Shown: positions 34,765 to 44,117, counted from the first letter of the stretch. The stretch is DNA of 64,000 nucleotides from Lysinibacillus composti (GCF_016908465.1 NZ_JAFBDY010000011.1:57858-121857), one strand, 5' to 3'. The notes: generated from the sequence alone by a model not told the origin. Translations and numbers: made by a program.

Positions 34765-36072
34765 CTACTTAAGCTCGATTTGATAGACTTTTCTAGGTCT
34801 TCCTCTTGGGTGTATTGTTTCCTCAGCTACTACTTGCGCAAGCCCGTTTCCTTCTAACTCTGTTAAGATGCGACGAGCACTTCTTGGCATAATTTTCATT
34901 TGCTGAGCAAGCTCGTGAGCATTGATTTCTTTTTTCCCTAACTTTCTTAAAATCGATTCCAACTTACTTAATGTAGTGACACTCAGTGCCGTCTTTTCAC
35001 TAATTGACTGCAGATGTTCTGAAGAAAAATCATACGTAATTTGCTCAGGCTGTCCTAATGGGCCACTGATTGTTTTATCATCAAAGACAACCATCATTGA
35101 CCCATTCCCGTGTTCTTTAGCATGTAACAAGGCAGTGCCTGAGTTGATTTCTGCTTCATAAACAGTTTGTCCTATTCCAATTCCAGAGGTCACCGCATCA
35201 TTGGCAGTTAACTCTCTCTTCCCAGGATCCGGAACTTGAGTAAACCCTTTTGTCGCCTCCTGTAAAATCCCGCGAGTCGTAAATATGACATAACGTCCAG
35301 GTCCAGCATATTTTAAAGATCCATTTATTTCTTTAGCATACTCTAACAATTTTTCAGTCATTTTGATTTCTACTCTATGTATTTCATCGGTCGAAAAAGA
35401 ATCCTTCGTTAAGCTAAGAAACGAATCAAATTCAATCATCTGGACGGCAATTTGAGAATCCTTAAAGTGGATTGTTTCTTGTGTTTGACGAATAAGCGAT
35501 AATGTCGAAATAATAGCAGATTGAGAAGGTAAAACTCGAAAAGCGGGTACGCCTAAATTTAGCAATTCGTGTTGAGCGTTTTTTAAGCAAGTAACAGCTG
35601 CCTTCGTTTGTCCCTTTTTCCAAAGCTCATAATGATATCGTACCACCTCATCTGTATGGATTTCACCCTCATAGCAATTTACATACAATGGTTCAAGAGA
35701 AACTTCTAACTCTACTGCAACTTGTCTTAATTCATCAGGTCGAAAAGTATCATAACTTATTTGATTAAAAGGGATTTGTTGATGATAGCTAATTTGCAAT
35801 AAAGTCTTATAAAGGCTAGACCCAGAATAAGGAACATAAAACATAGATTTTGTGATCCCAGACCCCCTTTTTGCGAACTTATAAGGAATTGGTCCAGAAA
35901 ATAACCACATATCTACTTTTTCTTCATGGGCTAACAGTTTCTCTATGATTTCATCGTCCTGCCAATAAGAAACGGGAACAATAGTAAATTCAGGGAAATT
36001 TACGATGACCGATTTCATGATTTCTATCGAATCCTCTGCACCAAATAGACCTAAGCGAATTTTGTTCAACAT
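34765..36072 (-). CDS. Transcriptional regulator with nucleotide-cyclase-like middle domain and C-terminal winged helix
   Basis: 435 residues, not a family I can name. The first ~200 residues resemble a sensor or periplasmic-binding-like fold (IRLGLFGAEDSIEIMKSVI). Residues about 210-330 look like a degenerate GGDEF/GTP cyclohydrolase III-like domain (IAVQMIEFDSFLSL, GIGIGQTVYEAEINSGTALLHAKE). The last ~70 residues form a winged helix (INAHELAQQMKIMPRSARRIL, GRPRKVYQI). It probably controls the adjacent YfcC/amidohydrolase operon. RBS GAGAGAGGG. Confidence 0.65.
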   Translation of the reverse strand: MLNKIRLGLFGAEDSIEIMKSVIVNFPEFTIVPVSYWQDDEIIEKLLAHEEKVDMWLFSGPIPYKFAKRGSGITKSMFYVPYSGSSLYKTLLQISYHQQIPFNQISYDTFRPDELRQVAVELEVSLEPLYVNCYEGEIHTDEVVRYHYELWKKGQTKAAVTCLKNAQHELLNLGVPAFRVLPSQSAIISTLSLIRQTQETIHFKDSQIAVQMIEFDSFLSLTKDSFSTDEIHRVEIKMTEKLLEYAKEINGSLKYAGPGRYVIFTTRGILQEATKGFTQVPDPGKRELTANDAVTSGIGIGQTVYEAEINSGTALLHAKEHGNGSMMVVFDDKTISGPLGQPEQITYDFSSEHLQSISEKTALSVTTLSKLESILRKLGKKEINAHELAQQMKIMPRSARRILTELEGNGLAQVVAEETIHPRGRPRKVYQIELK

Positions 36073-36223
36073 CAGGGTCCCTCTCTCTCAAGATAAACTC
36101 CACCGTGACAATAGTTAGTTTACTTGTTATTTTGTCGATGATTATAGATTTCATTCATATTTTCTATTTTAATTGATAGCTTAGTTATTGGCACTAGGTT
36201 TCTATTAACCCAGAATATAAAAA

Positions 36224-36248
36224 GGACTATCCCGTTTTAGGATAGCCC
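36224..36248 (-). terminator. Terminator of the M20-YfcC operon
   Basis: Minus strand: GGGCTATCC pairs with GGATAGTCC around TAAAACG, then TTTTTATATT. Confidence 0.85.
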
Positions 36249-36290
36249 CTTCTTCTATGAGCATTGTACGTGACTAAACCACTTACCTTC

Positions 36291-37712
36291 TTAGAAAGGA
36301 CCCCAGCCGATCAGTACACCTGTAACAAGCATGGCTACAGAAATGATACACCACATAACTAATAATGGAAGCATCCACTTTGCCCATTTAACCCAAGACA
36401 CCCCGGCAACAGCTAGACTGGCCATAAGTGTACCAGATGTTGGGAAAATACTGTTCGTAAATCCATCACCAAATTGGAATGCTTGTACCGCAACTTGGCG
36501 TGTAACCCCAATCATATCTGCTAACGGTGATAAAATTGGCATAGCAATCATTGCTTGTCCACTTCCTGAAGGAACAAGGAAGTTTAGAACACCATTTGCC
36601 ACAAACATACCCAGTGCAGCAAATACAGGTGATAAGCTTTCTAATGGTACGGCAAGTGCATTGACAAATGTATCCAAAATTCTTGCATCTTCCATAACAA
36701 TTAGTACAGCTCTCGCTACACCAATAATTAACGCACCATAAACAAGTTTTTGACATCCTTCCAAAAAGACCACCGCGATTTTATTGTAATGCATTCCTGC
36801 TATAACCCCAGAAACAAGTCCAATAACAATAAAAAATGCCGCCATATGATCAATGCCCCATTTAAATTGAACGGTTGCATAGACGAAGAATAGTAATGCT
36901 AACCCCACAAAACTCAATAGTATTTTATGGCGTAAGGTAAATGCTGAATCTAGACTTTCTTTTGAATCCTCTGCATCATCCAAAATGCCAATTAAACTTT
37001 TCGATGGATCGGCCATTACTTTTTTTGCATAACGGCAAGTATAGATAATCGTAACCCCTACGATGGCAATAAATGCGATGATACGGAATCCCATTCCAGA
37101 AAATAACGGAAGTCCTGCAATTGATTGTGCAACCCCTACTGTATAAGGGTTCAAGAATCCTACGTTAAATCCTGCGAATGTAGCTCCAAACGTAATCGCT
37201 ACTGCAATAAGAGCATCAAGACGAAGTGCCCTTGCAATAATCATACCAATTGCAACAAAAGGAATAACTGAGTTTGCAACTGCGCCTACCGCTCCCCCTA
37301 AAGAGAACAAAATAGAAACAATGACAATTAGTAAAAGCTCTTTTCCTTTTGTTTTATTGATAACGGATAGCATTCCACCTCTGATTGCTCCAGTTCGTTC
37401 AATAACCTCAAATGCCCCACCAGCAAAAAGAACAAGGAAAATTAAACTACCCGATTGAACCATCCCTGATTGAAGCGCTAAGAAAATGTCCATGATGCCG
37501 GCTGGATTACTTTCAACACTGCTATAAGTATTAGGAACGACTCGTTCTACTCCATCGACAACCTCACGTTCAAACATACCAGCTGGAGTAACATAAGTTG
37601 CAACAACTGCCACTAATAAAACTAGAAAAAGCATGACATATGTATCTGGCATTTCCCACTTTTTTCTCTTCTTCACTACTACCTGTTCCGTTTCAACTAT
37701 TCTAGAACCCAT
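36291..37712 (-). CDS. yfcC: YfcC-family transporter
   Basis: 473 residues with about twelve membrane helices, of the YfcC/DcuC-related family. Visible hallmarks include the N-terminal MPDTYVMLFLVLLVAVVATYV, SNPAGIMDIFLALQSGM, GGAVGAVANSVIPF and PSGSGQAMIAMPILSPLADMIGV. Family members carry dicarboxylates, basic amino acids or acyl-amino acids. It follows an M20 amidohydrolase by 36 nt, so uptake of an N-acyl amino acid or peptide that is then hydrolysed inside is a reasonable inference. RBS AAAGGGGG. Confidence 0.87.
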   Translation of the reverse strand: MGSRIVETEQVVVKKRKKWEMPDTYVMLFLVLLVAVVATYVTPAGMFEREVVDGVERVVPNTYSSVESNPAGIMDIFLALQSGMVQSGSLIFLVLFAGGAFEVIERTGAIRGGMLSVINKTKGKELLLIVIVSILFSLGGAVGAVANSVIPFVAIGMIIARALRLDALIAVAITFGATFAGFNVGFLNPYTVGVAQSIAGLPLFSGMGFRIIAFIAIVGVTIIYTCRYAKKVMADPSKSLIGILDDAEDSKESLDSAFTLRHKILLSFVGLALLFFVYATVQFKWGIDHMAAFFIVIGLVSGVIAGMHYNKIAVVFLEGCQKLVYGALIIGVARAVLIVMEDARILDTFVNALAVPLESLSPVFAALGMFVANGVLNFLVPSGSGQAMIAMPILSPLADMIGVTRQVAVQAFQFGDGFTNSIFPTSGTLMASLAVAGVSWVKWAKWMLPLLVMWCIISVAMLVTGVLIGWGPF

Positions 37713-37748
37713 CCAATTCTATCCCCCTTTAATATATGACACTATTTT

Positions 37749-38975
37749 TTAAGTTAATTCTTCTACCTTAGTTAAAAGACCAATGCTGTTTTCACTGTCT
37801 TCATGTAATAGTTTTAACGTGCTATAGACAAACATTTTCACGCCTTTTGTTAAGGAATCTTCATCGATGTTAAAACGAGGATGATGATGTGGGTAGTCCG
37901 TTTCTTTGGCGGCGTTCCCTGTTCCTATAAAGAAGTAGACGCCAGGTGCCTTTTTCAAAAATCCTGAAAAGTCTTCCGCGCCCAGATTCGGCTTAATCGG
38001 AGCTAATGCATTTTCTCCCAATAATTCACAAACCGTATCTTGAATGACCGAAACCAATTTCTCATCGTTCACAACAGGGTCAACCCCAGCATTATATTTA
38101 AAACTATAAGTAGCTCCATGCGCCTCTGTAATCCCTTTAATAATTCGTTCCATTAAACGAGTAATCGTTAAGCGTTGTTCTGCGTCGAAAAGACGAACTG
38201 TACCAGCAATCTCAACTGTTCCTGAAATAACATTTAAAGCTGTTCCACCAGAGAATTTCGTAATTGAAAGCACCGTATTGTCCAGTGGATCTAAATTACG
38301 AGAGACAATGTGTTGTAAGTTCGTAACCACTTGCGCTCCTATAGAAATGGAGTCGACCGTTTGATGTGGTAATCCAGCATGGCCTCCCTGACCAGTAATC
38401 GTAATAGAAAATGTATCGGGTGATGCCATGACTGGGCCAGGTCTAACCCCCACTTTTCCTACTTCTAAAGGTGTCCAAACATGAGCGCCGATGATGGCTT
38501 CAACTCCATCCATTACGCCTGCTCGAACCATTTCAACTGCGCCACCTGGAGGAAGTTCTTCTGCATGCTGAAAAAGAAAGCGAACTTCCCCACTAATTTG
38601 TTCTTTAATAGAAGAAAGGATTTTTGCAGCTCCTAACAAAATAGCTGTATGTCCATCATGGCCACATGCATGCATAACACCAGGATTTTGAGAGACATAG
38701 GCAAGCGTGTTCTCCTCTTGAATCGGTAGTGCATCAATGTCCGCGCGGAGTGCAATCACTTTCCCTGGCTTAGACCCAATTAACCGAGCCATTACACTTG
38801 TTTTAGTAGGACGTGAAATTTCCAAGTTTCCAAATGTGTGAAGAGTGTCATAAATAAATTGAGATGTTTTTTCCTCTTGGTAAGATAATTCAGGGAATTG
38901 ATGCAAATATCGTCTCCAAGAAATCACTTCATCCTCAATTTTTTCGATGACGCTTTTTAATTGAACCGTTAGCAA
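37749..38975 (-). CDS. M20-family amidohydrolase (YxeP/HipO-like)
   Basis: 408 residues. Metal and catalytic motifs: RADIDALPIQEEN, HACGHDGHTAILLG, FLFQHAEELPPGG, IIGAHVWTP, LGAEDFSGFL. The N-terminus VISWRRYLHQFPELSYQEEKTS is standard for aminoacylases and hippurate hydrolases. Start at a TTG with GGAGGG eight bases upstream. First gene of an operon with the YfcC transporter. Substrate not decided by sequence. Confidence 0.9.
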   Translation of the reverse strand: MLTVQLKSVIEKIEDEVISWRRYLHQFPELSYQEEKTSQFIYDTLHTFGNLEISRPTKTSVMARLIGSKPGKVIALRADIDALPIQEENTLAYVSQNPGVMHACGHDGHTAILLGAAKILSSIKEQISGEVRFLFQHAEELPPGGAVEMVRAGVMDGVEAIIGAHVWTPLEVGKVGVRPGPVMASPDTFSITITGQGGHAGLPHQTVDSISIGAQVVTNLQHIVSRNLDPLDNTVLSITKFSGGTALNVISGTVEIAGTVRLFDAEQRLTITRLMERIIKGITEAHGATYSFKYNAGVDPVVNDEKLVSVIQDTVCELLGENALAPIKPNLGAEDFSGFLKKAPGVYFFIGTGNAAKETDYPHHHPRFNIDEDSLTKGVKMFVYSTLKLLHEDSENSIGLLTKVEELT

Positions 38976-39152
38976 ATTTGATTTCCCTCCTCTTTGTAAC
39001 CTATTAATTCTCGAATTAGGTCTATTTTTGGTTATGACCTAAATTATAAACTATAATTATAATTATCACTAGTACTAATTTTCAGAAATTTATAAAGTTA
39101 CTTAACTCTGCATAATTATTATATTGATAAAATACTCCAAACTATTTCTGAA

Positions 39153-39193
39153 AAATAAAAAGCATTCGTGACCAATATGGTTTTTGAATGCTT
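39153..39193 (-). terminator. Terminator of the TetR gene
   Basis: Minus strand: AAGCATTC pairs with GAATGCTT, with an inner ACCA/TGGT stem, then TTTTATTTTTC. Confidence 0.85.
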
Positions 39194-39226
39194 AAATTTA
39201 AAAATATATCGTGCTTGTCGTTAGTT

Positions 39227-39784
39227 TCAGGAATGGATTCCATTCATTAAATAAGGAATAGCCGGTTTAATAAATTCTTCTGGTGGGACTGTCATTCCAT
39301 TTCTTCGCCATTCTATAGATGCTCCGTAAATTCCCCAGCTTAATATAACTGCAACCGTTTTAAGTGCTTCATCATCTTTAGTTGTATTTTGTTTTACCAA
39401 CATTTTGTAGAAAATGATTTCGAGCTGCTCCCTAATGATTCGAGCAATCGTATCCTCGTATCCTCTGTGACAACGAGTTGATAATCCCTTTTGGAAATTG
39501 GTTATCGCTATGAAAATACTAATAAATGCTTCTTCATTTAACTCATTATTTTGGTAGACATCAAAGTTTAAATTAACTAACAATACTTCCGACAATGCTT
39601 TTTCTAATAAGTCATAAATATCTTCGAAGTGATAATAAAAGGTTGCCCGATTGATCATGGCCTCTGTCGTAATATCTTTTATAGTAATATCCTTAAATTC
39701 CTTTTTAGCTGAAAGTTCAATGAAAGAATCCATGATTAATTTGCGAGTACGTAACACACGGGGGTCCGTCTTTGATTGAGTCAT
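39227..39784 (-). CDS. TetR-family regulator
   Basis: 185 residues. N-terminal TetR helix-turn-helix (ITIKDITTEAMINRATFYYHFEDIYDLL, residues about 33-60), then a C-terminal ligand domain of the TetR_C_8 kind (LSWGIYGASIEWRRNGM). RBS AGGAGGG. Divergent from the FMN reductase/SpxH-like operon, with a perfect palindrome in the gap that is probably its operator. Confidence 0.88.
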   Translation of the reverse strand: MTQSKTDPRVLRTRKLIMDSFIELSAKKEFKDITIKDITTEAMINRATFYYHFEDIYDLLEKALSEVLLVNLNFDVYQNNELNEEAFISIFIAITNFQKGLSTRCHRGYEDTIARIIREQLEIIFYKMLVKQNTTKDDEALKTVAVILSWGIYGASIEWRRNGMTVPPEEFIKPAIPYLMNGIHS

Positions 39785-39823
39785 TTTCTTGTCCCTCCTA
39801 CTTTTTAAACAATTTCATCAATG

Positions 39824-39839
39824 TGTTGGATATCCAACA
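39824..39839. promoter_or_regulatory. Probable TetR operator
   Basis: TGTTGGATATCCAACA is a perfect 16-bp palindrome in the 167-nt divergent gap, 39 nt from the TetR start and 112 nt from the reductase start. Confidence 0.75.
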
Positions 39840-39951
39840 GATTCAGTGAACTATTGGTTTTGCTCTCTTTGATTATTAACTATGATACCAATATAAGGCA
39901 AATAAATAAGGCCTCATTAAAAATGAAGCAACATAATAGGAGGATTTGAAA

Positions 39952-40527
39952 ATGGTTAAAATCGGTATTCTTACTGGTAGTACTCGTGATTCTCGAGTAA
40001 ATAGTCAAGTTGCAGAATGGGTAAAATCAATGGCTGACAAACGTGGAGATGCAGATTACGAACTAGTCGATATTAAAGATTACAATTTACCAAGATTCAA
40101 TGAGCCCATCCCTGCGATTATGTCCAAAGATTACACAACACCCGAAGCACATGTCTGGTCTAAGAAAATAAACGAACTTGACGGGTTCATCTTTGTAACA
40201 CCGGAATACAACAAAGCAATTACTTCTGGCTTAAAAGATGCAATTGATTATTTATATGTTGAGTGGAATAACAAGGCAGCTGGTATTGTAAGCTATGGTT
40301 CTACATTAGGGGTTACAGCAACAAACGACTTACGTTTGATTTTAAGTGTTCCAAAAGTAGCAGTAGTTGGCCCAAGTGTTGCCATGAGTTTGTTTACGGA
40401 CTTCCAGGATATGCGCGAATTTAGTCCAGCGTCTTTCCATGAAGATTCATTAAACAAAGTGCTAGATGATGTGGTAGCATGGTCGACTGCATTAAAAACG
40501 ATACGAAATAAAGTAGAAGCGAGGTAA
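39952..40527 (+). CDS. NADPH-dependent FMN reductase
   Basis: 191-residue flavodoxin-fold reductase. The FMN phosphate loop is GSTRDSRVNSQVAEW, followed by PEYNKAITSGLKDAIDYLYVEW, the signature of the azoreductase/chromate-reductase-like (YhdA) group. It can reduce quinones, azo dyes or metals using NADPH. The ATG at 39952 follows GGAGG; a TTG two codons earlier is rejected. First gene of an operon with the SpxH-like protein, 5 nt apart, divergent from TetR. Confidence 0.9.
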   Translation: MVKIGILTGSTRDSRVNSQVAEWVKSMADKRGDADYELVDIKDYNLPRFNEPIPAIMSKDYTTPEAHVWSKKINELDGFIFVTPEYNKAITSGLKDAIDYLYVEWNNKAAGIVSYGSTLGVTATNDLRLILSVPKVAVVGPSVAMSLFTDFQDMREFSPASFHEDSLNKVLDDVVAWSTALKTIRNKVEAR

Positions 40528-40532
40528 ATAAA

Positions 40533-41462
40533 ATGACAAACAACCAAACTATGATTTGTGATTTAGATACAGGTGTTTGTGGAGTAGCAGGTAAGGAAGA
40601 AATGGAAATGATTGATTTTAATCAACCTCAAAAAACGATTGAAGTATATTATGTAACGGATCCAATTTGCTCTCATTGTTGGGCCATTGAACCTGTACTT
40701 CGGCGTTTTAAAGAACAATATGGACACTATTTTAACTTCCATCCAGTAATGGGTGGGTTGTTGGAAAAATGGGGTGACGGTCCTGTCGATCCTGGAAACG
40801 GAATTTTTGGACCTGCTGATGTTGCGGGACATTGGAGAGAAGTTGGAAAATATTCTCGTATGCCGATTGATGGGTCTCTTATGACCTTTAACCCCGTTCA
40901 GTCATCCTACCCACCTTCTCGTGTATTTAAAGTAATTCAAAAAAATCATACGGATGCATTAGCTTATGAATATTTACGTCGTTCAAGAGAAGCACTTTTT
41001 GCATTCAATCAAAATATTTCAGCTCCATCTGTTATGGTTGAAATCGTCAACCATCTTGGACTTGATGGAGAAGCCATTGTACGTGAAGCAGAACAAGGAA
41101 TCGGACAACAATTATTAGATGAAGACTTCTCTCTTGTAAGAAGCCTTGGAGTAAGAGGTTTTCCAACGATTGTTATCATCAATAAGGAAAATAAAGGAGT
41201 TAAACTCGTTGGAAGCCGTCCATTTGAGAAATACGTTGATGGATTAAAGCAGGTTCTAAATGTGGATGAACTACAACCAAAACAACAACCTTCCTTTTCT
41301 CAATTGCTTAAAAAAGAAAAACTCCTATTTTCAAAAGAAATTGAAGTCATGTATGACCTTAAACAAACAGATGTGAGCAGCTTTTTAGAAAAAGAGCTCT
41401 TACCAAATCAGTATGAAGCGAAGGAAATTTTGGGTGAACGCTATTTAATAACTATCAAATAA
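40533..41462 (+). CDS. DsbA-family SpxH (YjbH)-like protein
   Basis: 309 residues, thioredoxin/DsbA fold. The redox motif is CSHC in VTDPICSHCWAIEPVLRRF, the cis-proline loop GVRGFPTIVII, and an extra N-terminal pair CDLDTGVCG resembles the metal-binding head of YjbH. SpxH (YjbH) is the adaptor that feeds Spx to ClpXP; FrnE-type oxidoreductases are the alternative. In B. subtilis yjbH is not in a TetR/reductase operon, so this copy may be a paralogue that responds to electrophiles. Confidence 0.8.
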   Translation: MTNNQTMICDLDTGVCGVAGKEEMEMIDFNQPQKTIEVYYVTDPICSHCWAIEPVLRRFKEQYGHYFNFHPVMGGLLEKWGDGPVDPGNGIFGPADVAGHWREVGKYSRMPIDGSLMTFNPVQSSYPPSRVFKVIQKNHTDALAYEYLRRSREALFAFNQNISAPSVMVEIVNHLGLDGEAIVREAEQGIGQQLLDEDFSLVRSLGVRGFPTIVIINKENKGVKLVGSRPFEKYVDGLKQVLNVDELQPKQQPSFSQLLKKEKLLFSKEIEVMYDLKQTDVSSFLEKELLPNQYEAKEILGERYLITIK

Positions 41463-41569
41463 ATAAAAGCTTCGGGACTTCGGGACTGCGAGACTGGACA
41501 TAGTAGAATATTTAAGAAGAGCCATTAACTACTATAAAGGGATTCTGAAACTTTATATTTGAGAGCAAG

Positions 41570-41777
41570 AAGTGTTAGCCATAATCCAGAAACCGCGGCC
41601 TACCACTGTAAGCCGCGCAAAGTTTCCGGAACGTTTAGAAGGACATATTCTATGTGAGCGGACTTACACAAAGCACAAAGACAAGTCGAAAAGACACGTT
41701 TCAACGTGGCTTTTCGGCTTGTGTGCTTAGTCCGCTCTCACCAGCCACTTAATTAGATTCTTTATTAGAATTAACTT
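41570..41777. repeat. Dispersed repeat, copy 1, with long hairpin
   Basis: 208 bp that match 54871-55136 closely apart from an extra 58 bp in that copy. Both begin AAGTGTTAGCC and share CCAGAAACCGCGGCCTACC and GGAACGTTTAGAAG. The hairpin arms are GTGAGCGGACT and AGTCCGCTCTCAC, with inner AAGTCGAAAAG/CTTTTCGGCTT and CACGTT/AACGTG. The stem differs from copy 2 by paired substitutions. No coding frame; it fills most of the gap between the SpxH-like and LysR genes. Confidence 0.85.
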
Positions 41778-41883
41778 GTTGTAGTAAGTTCTTATGGTTA
41801 GCACACTAATAATAAATCTCGAATTCTCACAATAACGATATAGTATAATGTACGTAAGATCATATAGAATTGGGGAGTTCAAA

Positions 41884-42861
41884 TTGGAATTTCGACAATT
41901 ACAATATTTTTTGACGTTGTGTAACGAGTTACACTTTACACGAGCTTCAGAAAAACTACATATTTCACAACCCACATTAAGTCAACAAATAAAAGTACTT
42001 GAAAATGAAGTTGGCGCACTACTGTTTGATCGCATCGGTAAAAAGATTACTTTAACGGAAGCTGGTGAAATATTATACGAACAGTGCGTAAATATTTTTA
42101 ATACAATTGAAAATACAAAACTACAAATCAATGAATTAGAAATGGTTCAGCGTGGTTCTATAAAAATTGGGGCTTTACCTGGGGAACTAACGAACCTTGT
42201 ATCTGATAGTTTACTACAATACGCAAAAGAATATCCGCTTGTTCAAGTGTCCGTCACGAGTTCCGACGATGTGTATACGTTATTGAAGGATAATAAAATA
42301 GACTATGCCTTTTCTTATGTGGATGATGTAACACTAACTGACGATGAACCGTTTCTTAAAATCCCACTTTATACAGAGAAATTTGTTTTTGTTTCCTCAA
42401 AAGAGCATCCACTGATGACAAAGCATGAATTATCGCTACATGATGTAAGTGAAACTCCATTGATTTTATTCCCAAGCATCCATAAATGTAGGAACATTTT
42501 GAACCTTACTGCAAAACAAGAGCATTTAACTCTAAACCCTATTTTTGAAACGGCGAGCATTGATACCATTTTTAAGTTTGTCAAAGAGACGATCGGCGGG
42601 ACAATTGTTGCAGAGTCTCTTTATGAACTAAATCGCCATGACAATCTTTGTGCACGTCCGATTATACACAATGGCCTGAATCGGAAAACCGCTTTAATTT
42701 ATCGTAAAGATAAGTATATGAATAAGGTAGTTAAATCTTATATCCCCATCTTGATCCATTATTTAGAGCAGCTTAATATTTCATTACCTGACTCTAGCTT
42801 CGATAAACTAATGCTCTTCGCAGAACGCCCTTACGCAAAAGAGACAGTTCAACCGAAATGA
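41884..42861 (+). CDS. LysR-family regulator
   Basis: 325 residues. The start is a TTG six bases after GGGGAG, giving the family N-terminus LEFRQLQYFLTLCNELHFTRASEKLHISQPTLSQQIK split by the helix-turn-helix (about 17-36). The C-terminal effector domain is of the CynR/CitR-like type. It may control the FAH-family hydrolase and antiporter genes that follow on the same strand. Confidence 0.9.
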   Translation: MEFRQLQYFLTLCNELHFTRASEKLHISQPTLSQQIKVLENEVGALLFDRIGKKITLTEAGEILYEQCVNIFNTIENTKLQINELEMVQRGSIKIGALPGELTNLVSDSLLQYAKEYPLVQVSVTSSDDVYTLLKDNKIDYAFSYVDDVTLTDDEPFLKIPLYTEKFVFVSSKEHPLMTKHELSLHDVSETPLILFPSIHKCRNILNLTAKQEHLTLNPIFETASIDTIFKFVKETIGGTIVAESLYELNRHDNLCARPIIHNGLNRKTALIYRKDKYMNKVVKSYIPILIHYLEQLNISLPDSSFDKLMLFAERPYAKETVQPK

Positions 42862-42874
42862 ACTGTCTCTTTTC
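42839..42874 (+). terminator. Terminator of the LysR gene
   Basis: GAGACAGTTCA pairs with TGAACTGTCTC; the stop codon (TGA) lies in the right arm. TTTTCT follows. Confidence 0.85.
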
Positions 42875-43066
42875 TATTATTCAATCAACAAATCTCTCAG
42901 CCAATCCCTCGTTCTAATTGTAACTACAATTGTCCAAATATTATGTTCTAAATAATAATTTATAACTATATAATGATATACTTCATGAACTTTACCTTAT
43001 GTATTATATTATTGAACTTTATTTTACAATATCAAACAAATTAGATCAGAGGATGGTGTTTTTTCG

Positions 43067-43927
43067 TTGAAATTTGTTTCTTTTCAATCAGCAGACGGAG
43101 TTAAATTAGGTGTTGTGACAGATAAAGGAATTGTTGATGTACGTGCAATTGCAGAAAAGGTTGGACTTAATGCACCTAGTACAATTGAAGAAGTCATTGC
43201 AACAGGTGAAACAGCGATCAATCAAATTCAGCAAGTTCTATCACAATCGAAAGAGTTTATCGATGAAGCAGAGATTACTTACGCTCCTGCTATACAAAAG
43301 CCAGGAAAAATTATTTGCGCTGGAGCAAATTATCTTGCTCATGTCGCTGAATCGAATATTAATGTTCCGGAGTTTCCTATTTATTTCCCTAAATATCAAA
43401 GCAGTTTAGCAGCTCATAATGAGGCAATTGTTCCTCCTTCTATATCAAAACAAATAGATTACGAGGTAGAACTAGTTGCTGTTATTGGGAAACAAGCAAA
43501 AAATGTTTCTGAAGAAGATGCACTTGATTATGTATTTGGCTATTCTGTTGGAAATGATTTATCGGCTCGCGAATTACAATTCCGCGGTCTTCAGTGGATG
43601 TATGGGAAAGCCATTGATAAGTTTGCCCCAATTGGACCTTATCTTGTAACGGCAGATGAAATCACTGATCCTCAAGATTTAAATATAAAATGCTGGGTAA
43701 ATGAAGATTTACGCCAAAGTTCAAATACAAAACATATGATTTTCCCAATAGCAGAGATGATTAGCGATTTATCAAAGATTATGACGTTAGAGCCAGGGGA
43801 TGTTCTCTTTACAGGTACTCCAGAGGGGGTCATCTTAGGTCGAGAAGACAAAGTCTGGTTAAAAGCAGGCGATGAAATCGTATGTGAAGTTGAAGGAGTA
43901 GGCCGCTTAGTGAACCGACTTGCATAA
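43067..43927 (+). CDS. Fumarylacetoacetate hydrolase (FAH) family protein
   Basis: 286 residues. Metal-binding acidic residues are in DYEVELVAVIG and the loop VGNDLSARELQFRGLQW; the catalytic FAHD core ends GDVLFTGTPEGVILGRED. FAH members hydrolyse acylpyruvates, act as oxaloacetate tautomerases or decarboxylases, or cleave fumarylacetoacetate. The substrate here is unknown. TTG start after GAGGATGG. A NhaC-type antiporter follows. Confidence 0.87.
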   Translation: MKFVSFQSADGVKLGVVTDKGIVDVRAIAEKVGLNAPSTIEEVIATGETAINQIQQVLSQSKEFIDEAEITYAPAIQKPGKIICAGANYLAHVAESNINVPEFPIYFPKYQSSLAAHNEAIVPPSISKQIDYEVELVAVIGKQAKNVSEEDALDYVFGYSVGNDLSARELQFRGLQWMYGKAIDKFAPIGPYLVTADEITDPQDLNIKCWVNEDLRQSSNTKHMIFPIAEMISDLSKIMTLEPGDVLFTGTPEGVILGREDKVWLKAGDEIVCEVEGVGRLVNRLA

Positions 43928-44050
43928 TATTTTAGACTTTCAATAGATTTATTGTTTAAATCTTATAGATCATTCGTAAAATATCCTTTCTTAACAGCAC
44001 ACACCTTACTAGTACCTTCAGTCTCGAATGATCTTTTTTTCTCAATGGAA

Positions 44051-44064
44051 CGTAAACGCTTACA
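44051..44064. promoter_or_regulatory. Candidate cre site (CcpA) upstream of nhaC
   Basis: Minus strand TGTAAGCGTTTACG fits the CcpA box TGNAARCGNWWWCA except for the last base. It lies 54 nt before the antiporter start, where CcpA could block or influence the promoter. Confidence 0.45.
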
Positions 44065-44117
44065 AGGTAATGATGTTTTTACATGATAAGCTAAAAAATT
44101 TATTGAGGAGGTCTTTC

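Noticed and set aside
41570..41777. Insertion sequence or integron attC site
   Set aside because: No transposase or integrase frame and no flanking target duplication that I can see; the element is non-coding with only hairpin arms.
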